Shown: positions 14,590 through 23,410 of the stretch, one piece after another
How the letters are laid out: each line of letters opens with the position of its first letter
How positions within the stretch are numbered: position 1 is the stretch's first letter
Assembly: GCA_003695085.1 (NCBI GenBank)
Contig: RFIV01000209.1
Location: 1 to 24,044, forward strand
Origin: Gammaproteobacteria bacterium
Lineage (GTDB): Bacteria > Pseudomonadota > Gammaproteobacteria > Pseudomonadales > Oleiphilaceae
Length of the DNA stretch: 24,044 nucleotides
Reading direction: 5' to 3'
Made by a program: the position numbers and the translations under genes
Notes under the pieces: generated by a model
What the model was told of the DNA's origin: nothing
Seen by the model: the letters and a program-made list of their open reading frames with translations, nothing else
Databases searched by the model: none

Positions 14590-15915
14590 ATGGATAGGCG
14601 GAGATACATGAAGAAGCTGATTTTCTGGCCGCTTTTTTTGGCGGTGGTACTGTTCGGCGCTTTCAAGTTATTTGTCTGGCTGACGGTGCAGGAGCAGATC
14701 AACGCCCTCAAGCGAGACATGGCGCTGACCGCGGCGTTGGATACAGGGTGGGTGGAGTCGGAGCTGGATGGCACCATCCGCATTCGCGATGTAAGGATAA
14801 CGCCGTATCGCTGGCGCAACACGCTCAGCCTGGATGCTGTGACACTGAAGTTTCCCTCTGCCTGGGCACTGATCACGCTGGGCAGCAATCTCGAGAAGGG
14901 ATGGTTGCCCGACAGCCTCCAGATTGAGCTCAGCGGGGGTGAAGTGCCCGTCAAGGTGGTACCGGGTAGCACCGAGGATCTGCCGGTGACACCGCTGGAT
15001 ACGCTGTTTTTCCCGAGACCGTGCGGTGACATCAGGCGGGTAGATGCCGCGGCACTGCTCGAGATGGGGTACGGTGTTCTGACTTTCGAAGCAAGAATGG
15101 GCTGGACCTTTGACCGTTTTGATCGCCTGCTGAAGATCGATGTCGAATCGCTGATGGATGGGGTTCAGCGTGCGCACCTGACGGCCGACCTGCAGTTGTT
15201 CCACGACCTTGTCATACCGCCGCCGGCTGCCAGCAAGCCACCCCGGATCATCCACCTGGAGCTGGACCTGGCCGATCTCGGGTTCGAGAAGCGTCTCAAC
15301 CGCCTGTGCGGCGGAAAGACCGGCCTGGATGAGAGCGAGCTGTTGGTGCGGGCACAGCAGAATGTGGCGCGTGCGGCCGGGAGCCTGGGGCTGGAACTGG
15401 GGGCTGGGTGGCTGGATGCGAGCCGCCAGTGGATGCTGGGGGATGCGGACTTGAGAATCGCCCTGAATCCGGTGCCTGACTTCGAGTACAACATGATCAC
15501 GCTGATGAGCGCAGAAAGTGTGCTGGATGCGCTGGGCTTCAGGATGACGCTCAATGGCAAACCCTATGCCGGCTTGACCTTGCGTGCCAATACCGAACAG
15601 TTGGCCCGCGCGCTGACGCAGTCGGAATCGGCGGCTGAGGCGGCGCCACCCGAGCCGGAGCCCGAATCGCCCTCGCAGGTTCCGCCTGAGCCGGTCAGGC
15701 AGTGGCTGGAGGTGGATCCCGGGGAACTGGAGGTCTATCTTGATCTGCCTGCCCGCGTGACCCTGCATTCCGGCAAGGTGCTCGAAGGGCGCCTGACCCG
15801 GGTGGAACCCTACAGCCTTGAGCTGGCGCGCCAGGTGGCAAAGGGTGAGGTGGGTTATACCATCAAGAAGGTGGAGATCAAGACAGTCGAAATCTATACG
15901 CGGAGCCAGCCTTGA
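14590..15915 (+). CDS. single-pass membrane protein of unknown function upstream of argE
   Basis: I do not recognise this 441-residue protein. It has a basic N-terminus (DRRR, KK), one hydrophobic segment at about residues 8-33, and a large following region that should lie in the periplasm. Residues 40-340 contain repeated beta-strand-like stretches with alternating hydrophobic residues (LDGTIRIRDVRITPYRWRN, IHLELDLADLGF), somewhat like AsmA/DUF945 type envelope proteins. A Pro/Glu-rich linker (about 345-372) separates a C-terminal segment of about 70 residues. That segment contains ARVTLHSGKVLEGRL followed by VGYTIKKVEIKTVEIY, which resembles a small Sm-like beta barrel. A second ATG at 14608, behind GGCGGAG, is an alternative start. 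The stop overlaps the argE start as TTGA, so it is probably coupled to argE. Confidence 0.85.
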   Translation: MDRRRYMKKLIFWPLFLAVVLFGAFKLFVWLTVQEQINALKRDMALTAALDTGWVESELDGTIRIRDVRITPYRWRNTLSLDAVTLKFPSAWALITLGSNLEKGWLPDSLQIELSGGEVPVKVVPGSTEDLPVTPLDTLFFPRPCGDIRRVDAAALLEMGYGVLTFEARMGWTFDRFDRLLKIDVESLMDGVQRAHLTADLQLFHDLVIPPPAASKPPRIIHLELDLADLGFEKRLNRLCGGKTGLDESELLVRAQQNVARAAGSLGLELGAGWLDASRQWMLGDADLRIALNPVPDFEYNMITLMSAESVLDALGFRMTLNGKPYAGLTLRANTEQLARALTQSESAAEAAPPEPEPESPSQVPPEPVRQWLEVDPGELEVYLDLPARVTLHSGKVLEGRLTRVEPYSLELARQVAKGEVGYTIKKVEIKTVEIYTRSQP

Positions 15916-17066
15916 GTTTGCCGGATGTTCGTTCGATGCTGGCCCGGCTTGTGGCTGCGCCGTCAGTCTCGTCGGCCTTGCCGGAATGGAACCAGAGCAA
16001 CCGGCAGGTCGTGGAGCTGTTGGCCGACTGGTGCGAGGCGCTGGGATTTGACGTGCAGCTGCAGCCGGTATCCCGGGATCCTGACAAGTTCAATCTGATT
16101 GCGACCCTGGGAGCGGGTGAAGACGGTTTGATTCTGTCTGGCCACACGGACACGGTTCCCTGGGATGAGGCGAAGTGGCAGTCCGACCCCTATCAGCTGA
16201 CAGAGCGTGACGGCCGCTGGTACGGGCTGGGGGTGTGCGACATGAAGGGGTTCTTTCCGCTGGCCCTGGCCGCTGTTGCCCGTCAGAAAAGCCGGCTCCG
16301 GCGGCCTGTGGTGCTCATCGCCACCGCCGATGAAGAAAGCTCCATGAACGGGATTCGCCGCCTGGTCGAAGAACAGCCCAGGCTGGGTGCACACGCCATT
16401 ATCGGAGAACCGACCGGCATGGCACCGGTCTATCAGCACAAGGGGATTCTCATGAATGCCCTCGACATTCAGGGGCAGAGCGGACATTCCTCCAACCCGG
16501 CCCTGGGTCGGAATGCCCTGGAAGCCATGACGGACGCGATTCTGGCCCTGAGGAAAGTGCGTGCCGCGTGGGCCGGGCGCTATGCCGTGCCTGAATTTGA
16601 AGTGTCCGTGCCCACGCTCAATCCCGGCTGCATCCACGGCGGGGATAATCCCAACCGGATCTGCGGCCACTGCTCGCTGCAATTCGATATTCGCCTGAAC
16701 CCCGGCATGGATATGGCAGCCACAGAGGCCGAGCTTGAGGATGCCCTGGCGCCGGTGGCAGAGGCGCATGGCGTGGAGATACGGCTCCGGCAATTGTTTG
16801 CGGGCGTGCCCCCCTTTCACCAGCCTCCCGACAGTGATCTGGTCCGGTTTTGTGCACGCGCGACCGGGCAGGCACCCAGGTCGGTCGGTTTTGCCACCGA
16901 GGCCCCTTTTCTGGCGGCTCAGGGGATCGACACCGTCGTGCTGGGACCGGGACATATTGACCAGGCACACCAGCCGAACGAATATATGGCGCTCGAATAT
17001 GTGCCGGCCATGACACGCTTTCTTGAGGCGGCACTGGATCAATACTGTACTGAGACAGCACGATGA
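15912..17066 (+). CDS. argE: acetylornithine deacetylase
   Basis: A 384-residue M20-family zinc hydrolase that removes acetate from N2-acetyl-L-ornithine, the fifth step of linear arginine synthesis. The sequence has LSGHTDTVPW (metal His and Asp), GLGVCDMKGF (bridging Asp), ATADEESS (catalytic Glu-Glu pair), GEPTGMAPVYQHKG, and the C-terminal GPGHIDQAHQPNEY with the last metal His. The inserted dimerisation domain sits between about residues 180 and 290. Residues match ArgE rather than succinyl-diaminopimelate desuccinylase (DapE) in the GEPT and IDQAHQPNEY regions. The start is TTG at 15912, with GGAG six bases upstream, overlapping the stop of the membrane protein gene. An ATG at 15936 is possible but less well supported. 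The stop overlaps argA as ATGA. Confidence 0.93.
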   Translation: MSLPDVRSMLARLVAAPSVSSALPEWNQSNRQVVELLADWCEALGFDVQLQPVSRDPDKFNLIATLGAGEDGLILSGHTDTVPWDEAKWQSDPYQLTERDGRWYGLGVCDMKGFFPLALAAVARQKSRLRRPVVLIATADEESSMNGIRRLVEEQPRLGAHAIIGEPTGMAPVYQHKGILMNALDIQGQSGHSSNPALGRNALEAMTDAILALRKVRAAWAGRYAVPEFEVSVPTLNPGCIHGGDNPNRICGHCSLQFDIRLNPGMDMAATEAELEDALAPVAEAHGVEIRLRQLFAGVPPFHQPPDSDLVRFCARATGQAPRSVGFATEAPFLAAQGIDTVVLGPGHIDQAHQPNEYMALEYVPAMTRFLEAALDQYCTETAR

Positions 17067-18376
17067 CGACGACCGCTTCCGATCAGGTCGCCTGGTTTCG
17101 CCAGACGTCCCCCTACATCCATGCGCACCGGTGCAAGACTCTCGTGGTGATGCTGGATGGAGATGTGTTTGCCGGTGAAGCCTATAAACGGATAGTCTCG
17201 GATCTCACGCTGCTCAACAGCCTGGGGCTCAAGATCGTGGTGGTGTTCGGTGTGCGCCATGAAGTGGAGCGCGTGCTGGCTGATCGGTCTCAGGCTTCCC
17301 ATCTGCATCACGGCGTGCGGGTGACGGATGAGACAGCCATGGATGTGGTGGCGCGCCTGGCCGGAGCATGGCGCGCGCGCCTGGAGGCCCGTTTCAGCAT
17401 GGCACTGCCCAACTCACCCATGCACAACAGTGCCGTCAAGGTCTGCAGTGGCAACTTCGTGACCGCGCGGCCGGTGGGTGTGCTGGACGGCGTGGATCTG
17501 TGCCTGACAGGCACAGTCCGGCGCGTGCATGCCGAGGCGTTGCGCGAGCAACTTTCCCTGGGCTATATCGTGCTGATTCCCCCCACCGGCTGCTCCATGA
17601 CCGGGGAGCTGTTCAATCTGACCGTGGAGGAGACCGCCAGTGCCGTGGCACAAGCCCTTGAGGCGGACAAGCTGATTGTCTATGCGCGTGAGCCGGTCCT
17701 TTGCGGCCCCGACGGCAAGGGGTGTCGTGAGCTGACGGTCGGAGAAGCCCGGACGCTGGCCAGAAGCCTGCCCGTGGATGGCGAGGCCCGCCGCAAGCTG
17801 GACGCAGCATGCCGGGCCCTCGAGAACGGGGTGGGGCGGGTGCACTGGATCGGCTGGTCCGGCGATGGTGCGATTCTCGAAGAGTTGTTCACCCGGGATG
17901 GAGTGGGAACGCTGATCACGGATGAATCCTATGAACAGGTCCGGATGGCGACCATTGAAGATGTGGCCAGTATTCTCGAGCTGATTCGCCCGCTTGAGGA
18001 GGGCGGTGTGCTGGTGCGCCGTTCCCGGGAGCGTCTGGAGCAGGAAATCAGCCACTTTGTGATTGATGAGCGTGACGGCGCTGTCATCGGGTGTGCCGCA
18101 TTGCACCCCCTGGAAGAGGAGGCCGCCGAGCTGGCGTGTGTCGCCGTGCGGTCTGACTATGCCGGGAAGGGGCGCGGGGAACGCTTGCTATCCCGGGTGG
18201 AACGGCTGGCGCGTGAGCAAGGCATCCGCACGCTCTTTGTGCTGACGACTCAGACGGCACACTGGTTTCTGGAGCACGGCTTCGAGCCTGCCTCACCCGA
18301 GTCCCTGCCGGTGAAGCGGCAGCAAACTTATAACTGGCAGCGAAACTCCAAGGTGTTCGTCAAGCGGCTTGACTGA
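17063..18376 (+). CDS. argA: amino-acid N-acetyltransferase (N-acetylglutamate synthase)
   Basis: A 437-residue enzyme that acetylates glutamate with acetyl-CoA, the first step of arginine synthesis. Residues 1-290 are an amino acid kinase fold (VVMLDGDVFAGEAYKRIV, VFGVRHEVERVL, GYIVLIPPTGCSMTGELFNLTVEETASAVAQAL) that serves as the arginine-sensing half. Residues about 293-437 are a GNAT acetyltransferase (VRMATIEDVASILELI, acetyl-CoA loop YAGKGRGERLL, FLEHGFEP). This is the two-domain classical ArgA of gammaproteobacteria and is usually feedback-inhibited by arginine. It is the last gene of the membrane-protein/argE/argA operon, and its 3' end overlaps the convergent metallopeptidase by 49 bases. 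Confidence 0.97.
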   Translation: MTTTASDQVAWFRQTSPYIHAHRCKTLVVMLDGDVFAGEAYKRIVSDLTLLNSLGLKIVVVFGVRHEVERVLADRSQASHLHHGVRVTDETAMDVVARLAGAWRARLEARFSMALPNSPMHNSAVKVCSGNFVTARPVGVLDGVDLCLTGTVRRVHAEALREQLSLGYIVLIPPTGCSMTGELFNLTVEETASAVAQALEADKLIVYAREPVLCGPDGKGCRELTVGEARTLARSLPVDGEARRKLDAACRALENGVGRVHWIGWSGDGAILEELFTRDGVGTLITDESYEQVRMATIEDVASILELIRPLEEGGVLVRRSRERLEQEISHFVIDERDGAVIGCAALHPLEEEAAELACVAVRSDYAGKGRGERLLSRVERLAREQGIRTLFVLTTQTAHWFLEHGFEPASPESLPVKRQQTYNWQRNSKVFVKRLD

Positions 18377-19464
18377 TTTGCGACCCGGGCTGCCCTCTGT
18401 GCGAGACTTTCCAGGGTAAGCGTGCGCGCGTCTCGCGGCTGGTCGGCGAGGGCCTGCATCCATGCCCTGAAGGCAGGCCACTGCCCGCCGAGGGCCTCAA
18501 ACTGAACGTGCAATGCTGGCACCCAGCGGTGATAGCTGCGGACAGTGAGCAAGCGCGCATTGTTAAGCGGCCTTTGCCAGTGTTGCGCCCACGGGGTGAG
18601 TGATGGGTGCTGCTCCGCGCACTGGATGAGGGCGCTCCGGAACCGGGCAAAGAGAGGCTCTCGGCGCGCACGGGCATCCGACGTTGTTGCCCCCTGATAT
18701 GCCCGCTCGAGCTGGTTCAGCAACTGCGCCACCAGGTCTGTAAAAGCCTGTCGGGCAGCCTGCCGTTGCTGGTATCTGGCCCAGTCGGACTGCAGGCCTT
18801 GTGTGTGCGCAAACTGCCCTGCACCGACCTGCTCCACAAAGGTGGCCCAGCTTTCATTCAGCTCGGTATCGCCGGGAATGTACAGCGTTCGGTGTGCCAG
18901 CTCGTGAAATACCAGTGCGGCCGTATCCAGTGGTGTGGGGCCGAGCATGGTGGACAGCAGCGGATCATCAAACCAGCCCAGTGTCGAATAGGCGCCCGCG
19001 CCACCAATCCACACATCGTCACCGGCGTAGGCCCTGGCAGCGGCTTCCGCCGCCTCATGACTGAAATAGCCCCGGTAGCCCACACAACCGGCGACCGGGA
19101 AGCACCAGGTCTTGAGTTCAAGCCGGTTGACCGGGCTGACAAACAGATTCCAGACTACGGCTGGCCTTTTGAGATCGACGAAGCCCGTGTAGGTGTCTCC
19201 GGCCTCGAGCGCAAGTGTGTGCGCGGCAAACTGTCGGGCCAGTTTCAGAATCTCCAGGTGAGGTCGAAGACGGGCGGGTGTGGCAGGATCTTCCAGCACC
19301 TCGTCGACCGGACGAACCGCTTGCATGAGTTCGAAGTGCCCCCGGGCTGCTTGCCAATAGTAGCGAACACTCTCACAGCCCGTTAGAATAAGGGCCATGC
19401 TCAAAAGCGCCAGCCATTGACACCATCGGGATCTGAAAGAAAGGGTGGGGGCGCTTGCCGTCAT
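18328..19464 (-). CDS. lipoprotein zinc aminopeptidase (putative, Aminopep/DUF family)
   Basis: A 378-residue protein. It has a Sec signal ending in the lipobox LTGC (C30) and should be lipid-anchored in the envelope. The zinc motif is HELAH (H187 E188 xx H191), followed by NESWATFVE (E204, E211) as in gluzincin peptidases. Both the metal ligands and the catalytic Glu are present. The upstream YRGYFS, GGAGAYSTLGWFDDP and TPLDTAALVFHELAHRT segments match the conserved hypothetical aminopeptidases common in gammaproteobacteria. The true substrate is unknown. The stop lies inside the end of argA (49 bases shared, opposite strands). The ATG at 19464 is the only well-placed start, with a modest GGA upstream. 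The gap to the PilZ gene is 71 bases and must hold both promoters. Confidence 0.85.
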   Translation of the reverse strand: MTASAPTLSFRSRWCQWLALLSMALILTGCESVRYYWQAARGHFELMQAVRPVDEVLEDPATPARLRPHLEILKLARQFAAHTLALEAGDTYTGFVDLKRPAVVWNLFVSPVNRLELKTWCFPVAGCVGYRGYFSHEAAEAAARAYAGDDVWIGGAGAYSTLGWFDDPLLSTMLGPTPLDTAALVFHELAHRTLYIPGDTELNESWATFVEQVGAGQFAHTQGLQSDWARYQQRQAARQAFTDLVAQLLNQLERAYQGATTSDARARREPLFARFRSALIQCAEQHPSLTPWAQHWQRPLNNARLLTVRSYHRWVPALHVQFEALGGQWPAFRAWMQALADQPRDARTLTLESLAQRAARVANQSSRLTNTLEFRCQL

Positions 19465-19480
19465 ATGAGTAATTCCGGTC

Positions 19481-19486
19481 TATAAT
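19481..19486 (+). promoter_or_regulatory. -10 box for the PilZ-DUF1631-GGDEF-EAL gene
   Basis: A perfect TATAAT lies 49 bases before the start at 19536. A TTGCCG at 19455-19460 is 20 bases upstream, which is too far for an ordinary pairing, so the -35 is uncertain. The box overlaps the leader of the divergent peptidase gene. Confidence 0.35.
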
Positions 19487-19535
19487 CGTTTTATCGGGTG
19501 GACATCACACCCCTACACAGGACGCAGGGACACGT

Positions 19536-22500
19536 ATGGAGCGACGCGCCAGTCCGCGCCGGACAATACAACTGAATGCCTCGTTGACAGGCCCCACCGG
19601 GCGTAATTATCGGATTCAGGTTCTGGATTTTTGCAGTGGCGGACTCTTTTTTCAACTCAGTCCCAATCAGTCGGATGGACGCGTCCCGGTCATGGAAACG
19701 GGGGTCACCGTCGGATTCCGCACAGGAGACAGCGTTCGCGTCGCCTTTTCGGATGTGCTGACGGCGCGTGAGTATGTGCTGGAAGGGCAAGTGGTGCGCC
19801 TGATGCCGGAGGGCGCCGCCATCAAGCTGATGCAGCCCAACCCGGCGGCCATCGGATCACTGTTGCGCATTGCCGCAGCGGAGAATCTTCAGGGTGAGAC
19901 CCGGGTGCGCCCCGGCAACGCCATTTCCAATGCCCTGCGAGGGGAGATCCGAAAGCGTGTCGATCAGCATATCAGGCCATTGATGCAAAGTGCGGTTGAA
20001 GCCCTGCCGGACGCGCTCATGGATGCCGCCAGTGTTGCACGCAGTGACACGGATCAGAACCGCATCGCGGATGCTGCGACGCTGACGCGCCAGCAAGGTC
20101 GGCGCCTGATTCAGGTTGCAATGGAAGCGCTGCCCCGGCTCATGCAGCCAGCTTCGGCCGTCACCTTTGCTGGCACACCCGGGCAACAGCCCGACAGTGG
20201 TCTGAGCCTGGTGGGCAAGGATGAATTCGAGGATTGGCTGATTCTGAAGGTCATGTCCACCCGCGCCGAAACGCGCTATCGCAACCTGTTGCTGCAACTC
20301 AAGCTGCGGCTGGATGCGGCGGATGTCGGTGCATTGCCCGGGCATCACCCGGTAGGCCCGGCGGTGATTTGTCATGCCTTTCGCGAAGCCATCAAGCCCC
20401 TGGAGCAGCAACTGGATGTTGAGAAAGTCTGCTACCAGGTGTTTGAAAAGGAAGTCTTGCAGCAGCTGGAGCCCTTGTACGAGACACTCAACAGCTATCT
20501 GATCGAAAGTGGCGTGCTGCCGGATCTGGATCTGAGTCGCTATATGGCCTCTGTCGGGGATGAGGGTGCCGGGGCGCCCGCCCGCCCCGCTGAGCCCGTA
20601 TCCGAACCGGAGACCGGGCAGGACAGCACCGAGACGCCTGAAGAGGCACCGGTGGAGGATGCCTCGGTACCGGTCAGACAGGCCTTCACGCAGACCCGGG
20701 CGACGCATCAGGCGCGCTCGTCCATTCACTCGGAGTTGGCATCGGCTCGCCAGTCGTTTTCGTCGGTTCGCAACCTGTTCAGGCAATTGGATCAGTTGCG
20801 GGCGGCCCGCCCCTCAAGTGCGCCGGAAGAAGCGGTGCCCGTTGTGGAGCAGGAGCAGGATGCGGTGACCAGTGATGAGCTGATCGATACGCTGGCACCG
20901 ACTCAACCGGCTCCGGCCGTGGATGTGGAGGCACTGGAAAACCGCCAGAATTCGCTCAAGGCGCGCCTGCGCCGGGCCTTCGCTACGGGCAAGATGAAGC
21001 CTCTGACTCCGAAGCAGGACGAAGCGGTGGATGTCGTGGATCAGTTCTTCATGAGCATGCTGCAAAGCCCGCGCGTGACGGACATGGCCAAGTCCCAGAT
21101 TCGCAGCCTGGAGTTGCCCCTGTTGCGCCTGCTGCTGCGCAATCCGGAGTTCTTTGAAGATCGCAATGCACCGGCACGCAAGGTGATCAATCGCCTGGCA
21201 CAAATTGGCGTCAAGGGGTCACGGCTCAGTCCGGTGAATGTTCAGCGTGTCAATGCGCTGGTCACGCGGATCCAGCAGGAAGCGGCCAACGATCCGGATG
21301 TGTTCGAATCCGTGCTGACAGAGCTGGATGATCTGGTCGAGCGCCAGAACCTGCTCTATCGTCGCAACGTGGAGCGTGTCACAGCCGCCGCGGAAGGGCA
21401 GCAAAAGGTGGATCTCGCCAAGCATGCTGTGCGTGAGGCGATTGCCCGACGCATTGCCGGCAAGCAGGTACCCAAGGCACTGGTGACCCTTCTGGACGGT
21501 GGCTGGCGGGATTTGCTGATACTGACTCACATCCGGCAGGGTGAAGGCAGCGAGGCGTGGCAGAATTACCTGAGCGTCATCGACCTGCTCATGGATTTTG
21601 CCGAGGATGCCTCCACGCCTGTCAACCTGCGCGATCTGCTTGCACTGATTCAGGAAGGCTTGGCCACCATTTCCAGCAGCCATCTGCCGTCGGGCCATAT
21701 CCGGGATGCGCTGAAGAACTTCCTCGTGCGCGAACCTGATGCGCCTGTGGAGAAGGTGGATATGCCCGAGGAGCCCGTGGAGGAGGAGGCCTCGCCGGAA
21801 GCCATTGCCGGGGAGGCCCGAAAGGCCGGGCTGCAACGCTGGCTCAATCGCGCGCAGCAGCTCAGGACCGGGGACTGGCTGCAGCTTCGCAAACCTGAGG
21901 ACAACGAACCCCAGTTTATCCGCCTGGTCTGGATTGGCCGGCATTTCAGCCGCTATGTGTTCGTGAACCATCAGGGCATGAAAGTCGTGGAGCTGGATCC
22001 GCTGACACTGGCTCGCTACCTGCGCGACGGTATTGCCGTGCCGGATCCCGAGCATGATCGTGAAATTGTCGATGAAAGCCTCGACAACATGGTCAAGAAC
22101 CTCTACGAGCAGCTGTCCTTCGCTTCAACCCATGATGAGCTCACGGGCGTCATGCACCGCAAGGAATTCGAACGTCAGCTGGGGCTGATCATCGAACAGC
22201 GCAACCCTGAAGAGGCGGTGCAGGTGGCTCTGGTCTCGCTGGAGGGTTTCCGGCTGATCAATGATTCCTTTGGTTTTGAGGCCGGAGATGCAGTGCTCAA
22301 GGAACTGGCCGGTCGCATTCAGGCGTTTTGTGACGAGAAGGAACTGGTTGCGCGATTCAGTGGTGATGAGTTTGTGCTGGCACTGGAGGGCGATCCCATT
22401 GCCCGTCTGGAAAGCCTGCTGGATGCCGTTACCGGAAAACCGGTTCAGTACAAGGACGAGCGCCTGAGTGTCAAGGCGGTGGCGGGCTATGTCACCTGTG

Positions 22501-23378
22501 CAGCGGGACAGGCATCGGCGTCTCAGATGATTGCCTCGGCCAAGAGTGCGGCAGACAAGGCTGCCCGTTCAGAGCGACGGATTCTGGCAGGAGAGCTCGA
22601 CGACCAGAGCCGCGCGCGCAAGGAAGCCATTCTGGCTGAAGTGGCGAGGATCAGCGAGCAGCTGGACAATGAGCGCCTGCTGCTGCGGTGCCAGAAAATC
22701 ATCCCGCTCAAGGCCGACACGGCACTTGGACCGCAGTATGAGATCCTGCTCAGCGTGCACGATTCGCAAGGCCAGTTGATTCCCGCTGCAGAATTTGTCA
22801 GGGCGGCCGAGCAGTACAACCGCATGCAGGATGTGGACCGCTGGGTGGTGGGGCGTGTACTGGACTGGATGGTGAGCAATCGTCAGAAGATCGAGGATCT
22901 GGGCGGGGTGTCCATCAACCTGTCCGGCCACTCGCTCAATGATGAAGTGTTGCTTGAGTATATCTTCGAAAAGCTGACCCGGTTTGACTGTCCGCTGGAC
23001 AAGATCACCTTCGAAATCACCGAGGCTTCAGCCATCACCCGCCTGCATGATGTAATCGATTTCATCAACGAGCTGCGAGAGTATGGCGCACACTTCTGTC
23101 TGGGTAACTTCGGCACCGGGGTGAGTGCCATGCAGTTCCTCAAGCAGCTGCCGGTCGACATGATCAAGATTGACGGGTCTTTCATACGCGACCTGCATAC
23201 GGACAAGAACGACCAGCTGATGGTGCGTTCCATGACCGAAATGGCGCACTTCATGGGCAAGGAAGTGGTCGCACCTCAGGTCGAGCACCGGGACGTGATG
23301 ACCCTTCTGAAGATGCTCAAGATCGATTACGCACAGGGCTACCATATCGAGCGGCCCCGCCAGCTGGATACGCTGTGA
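19536..23378 (+). CDS. PilZ-DUF1631-GGDEF-EAL protein, degenerate c-di-GMP domains
   Basis: A 1280-residue cytosolic protein with no membrane segment. An N-terminal PilZ domain (about 1-110) begins MERRASPRR (RxxxR present) and has DFCSGG, with Cys at the Ser position of D/NxSxxG. A long DUF1631-type region (about 150-830) is helical and has acidic Pro/Glu linkers at about 345-380 and 740-760. Its C-terminal part reads LRTGDWLQLRK...FVNHQGMKVVELDPLTLARYLR. A GGDEF domain follows (about 870-1030). Its signature reads SGDEF (942-946), the metal Asp pair region reads SLEGFRLIND, and no I-site RxxD is seen. An EAL domain (about 1040-1280) reads EILLS (1069) in place of EALLR, with INLSG and FEITEAS (E1160) kept. 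DDFGTG, however, is GNFGTG (1190-1195) and AEGVE is APQVE. Both catalytic domains are probably inactive, so a c-di-GMP receptor or scaffold is more likely than an enzyme. Confidence 0.88.
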   Translation: MERRASPRRTIQLNASLTGPTGRNYRIQVLDFCSGGLFFQLSPNQSDGRVPVMETGVTVGFRTGDSVRVAFSDVLTAREYVLEGQVVRLMPEGAAIKLMQPNPAAIGSLLRIAAAENLQGETRVRPGNAISNALRGEIRKRVDQHIRPLMQSAVEALPDALMDAASVARSDTDQNRIADAATLTRQQGRRLIQVAMEALPRLMQPASAVTFAGTPGQQPDSGLSLVGKDEFEDWLILKVMSTRAETRYRNLLLQLKLRLDAADVGALPGHHPVGPAVICHAFREAIKPLEQQLDVEKVCYQVFEKEVLQQLEPLYETLNSYLIESGVLPDLDLSRYMASVGDEGAGAPARPAEPVSEPETGQDSTETPEEAPVEDASVPVRQAFTQTRATHQARSSIHSELASARQSFSSVRNLFRQLDQLRAARPSSAPEEAVPVVEQEQDAVTSDELIDTLAPTQPAPAVDVEALENRQNSLKARLRRAFATGKMKPLTPKQDEAVDVVDQFFMSMLQSPRVTDMAKSQIRSLELPLLRLLLRNPEFFEDRNAPARKVINRLAQIGVKGSRLSPVNVQRVNALVTRIQQEAANDPDVFESVLTELDDLVERQNLLYRRNVERVTAAAEGQQKVDLAKHAVREAIARRIAGKQVPKALVTLLDGGWRDLLILTHIRQGEGSEAWQNYLSVIDLLMDFAEDASTPVNLRDLLALIQEGLATISSSHLPSGHIRDALKNFLVREPDAPVEKVDMPEEPVEEEASPEAIAGEARKAGLQRWLNRAQQLRTGDWLQLRKPEDNEPQFIRLVWIGRHFSRYVFVNHQGMKVVELDPLTLARYLRDGIAVPDPEHDREIVDESLDNMVKNLYEQLSFASTHDELTGVMHRKEFERQLGLIIEQRNPEEAVQVALVSLEGFRLINDSFGFEAGDAVLKELAGRIQAFCDEKELVARFSGDEFVLALEGDPIARLESLLDAVTGKPVQYKDERLSVKAVAGYVTCAAGQASASQMIASAKSAADKAARSERRILAGELDDQSRARKEAILAEVARISEQLDNERLLLRCQKIIPLKADTALGPQYEILLSVHDSQGQLIPAAEFVRAAEQYNRMQDVDRWVVGRVLDWMVSNRQKIEDLGGVSINLSGHSLNDEVLLEYIFEKLTRFDCPLDKITFEITEASAITRLHDVIDFINELREYGAHFCLGNFGTGVSAMQFLKQLPVDMIKIDGSFIRDLHTDKNDQLMVRSMTEMAHFMGKEVVAPQVEHRDVMTLLKMLKIDYAQGYHIERPRQLDTL

Positions 23379-23384
23379 CGCTGG

Positions 23385-23410
23385 GGCGGACAGGGGGCTG
23401 TCAGTCCGCC
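23385..23410. terminator. hairpin between the convergent PilZ-DUF1631 gene and ntrC
   Basis: GGCGGAC (23385-23391) pairs with GTCCGCC (23404-23410). An alternative inner hairpin, GACAG/CTGTC with a GGGG loop, also fits. It sits across the 22-base gap of two convergent genes, so a bidirectional role is plausible. No T-tract follows on either side, so this would be a weak or Rho-assisted site. Confidence 0.3.

Noticed and set aside
14668..15768. 366-codon minus-strand frame opposite the unknown membrane protein
   Set aside because: The plus-strand frame has a proper signal/membrane segment and overlaps argE in an operon. The minus frame is Gln/His/Arg rich shadow sequence without any start signal.
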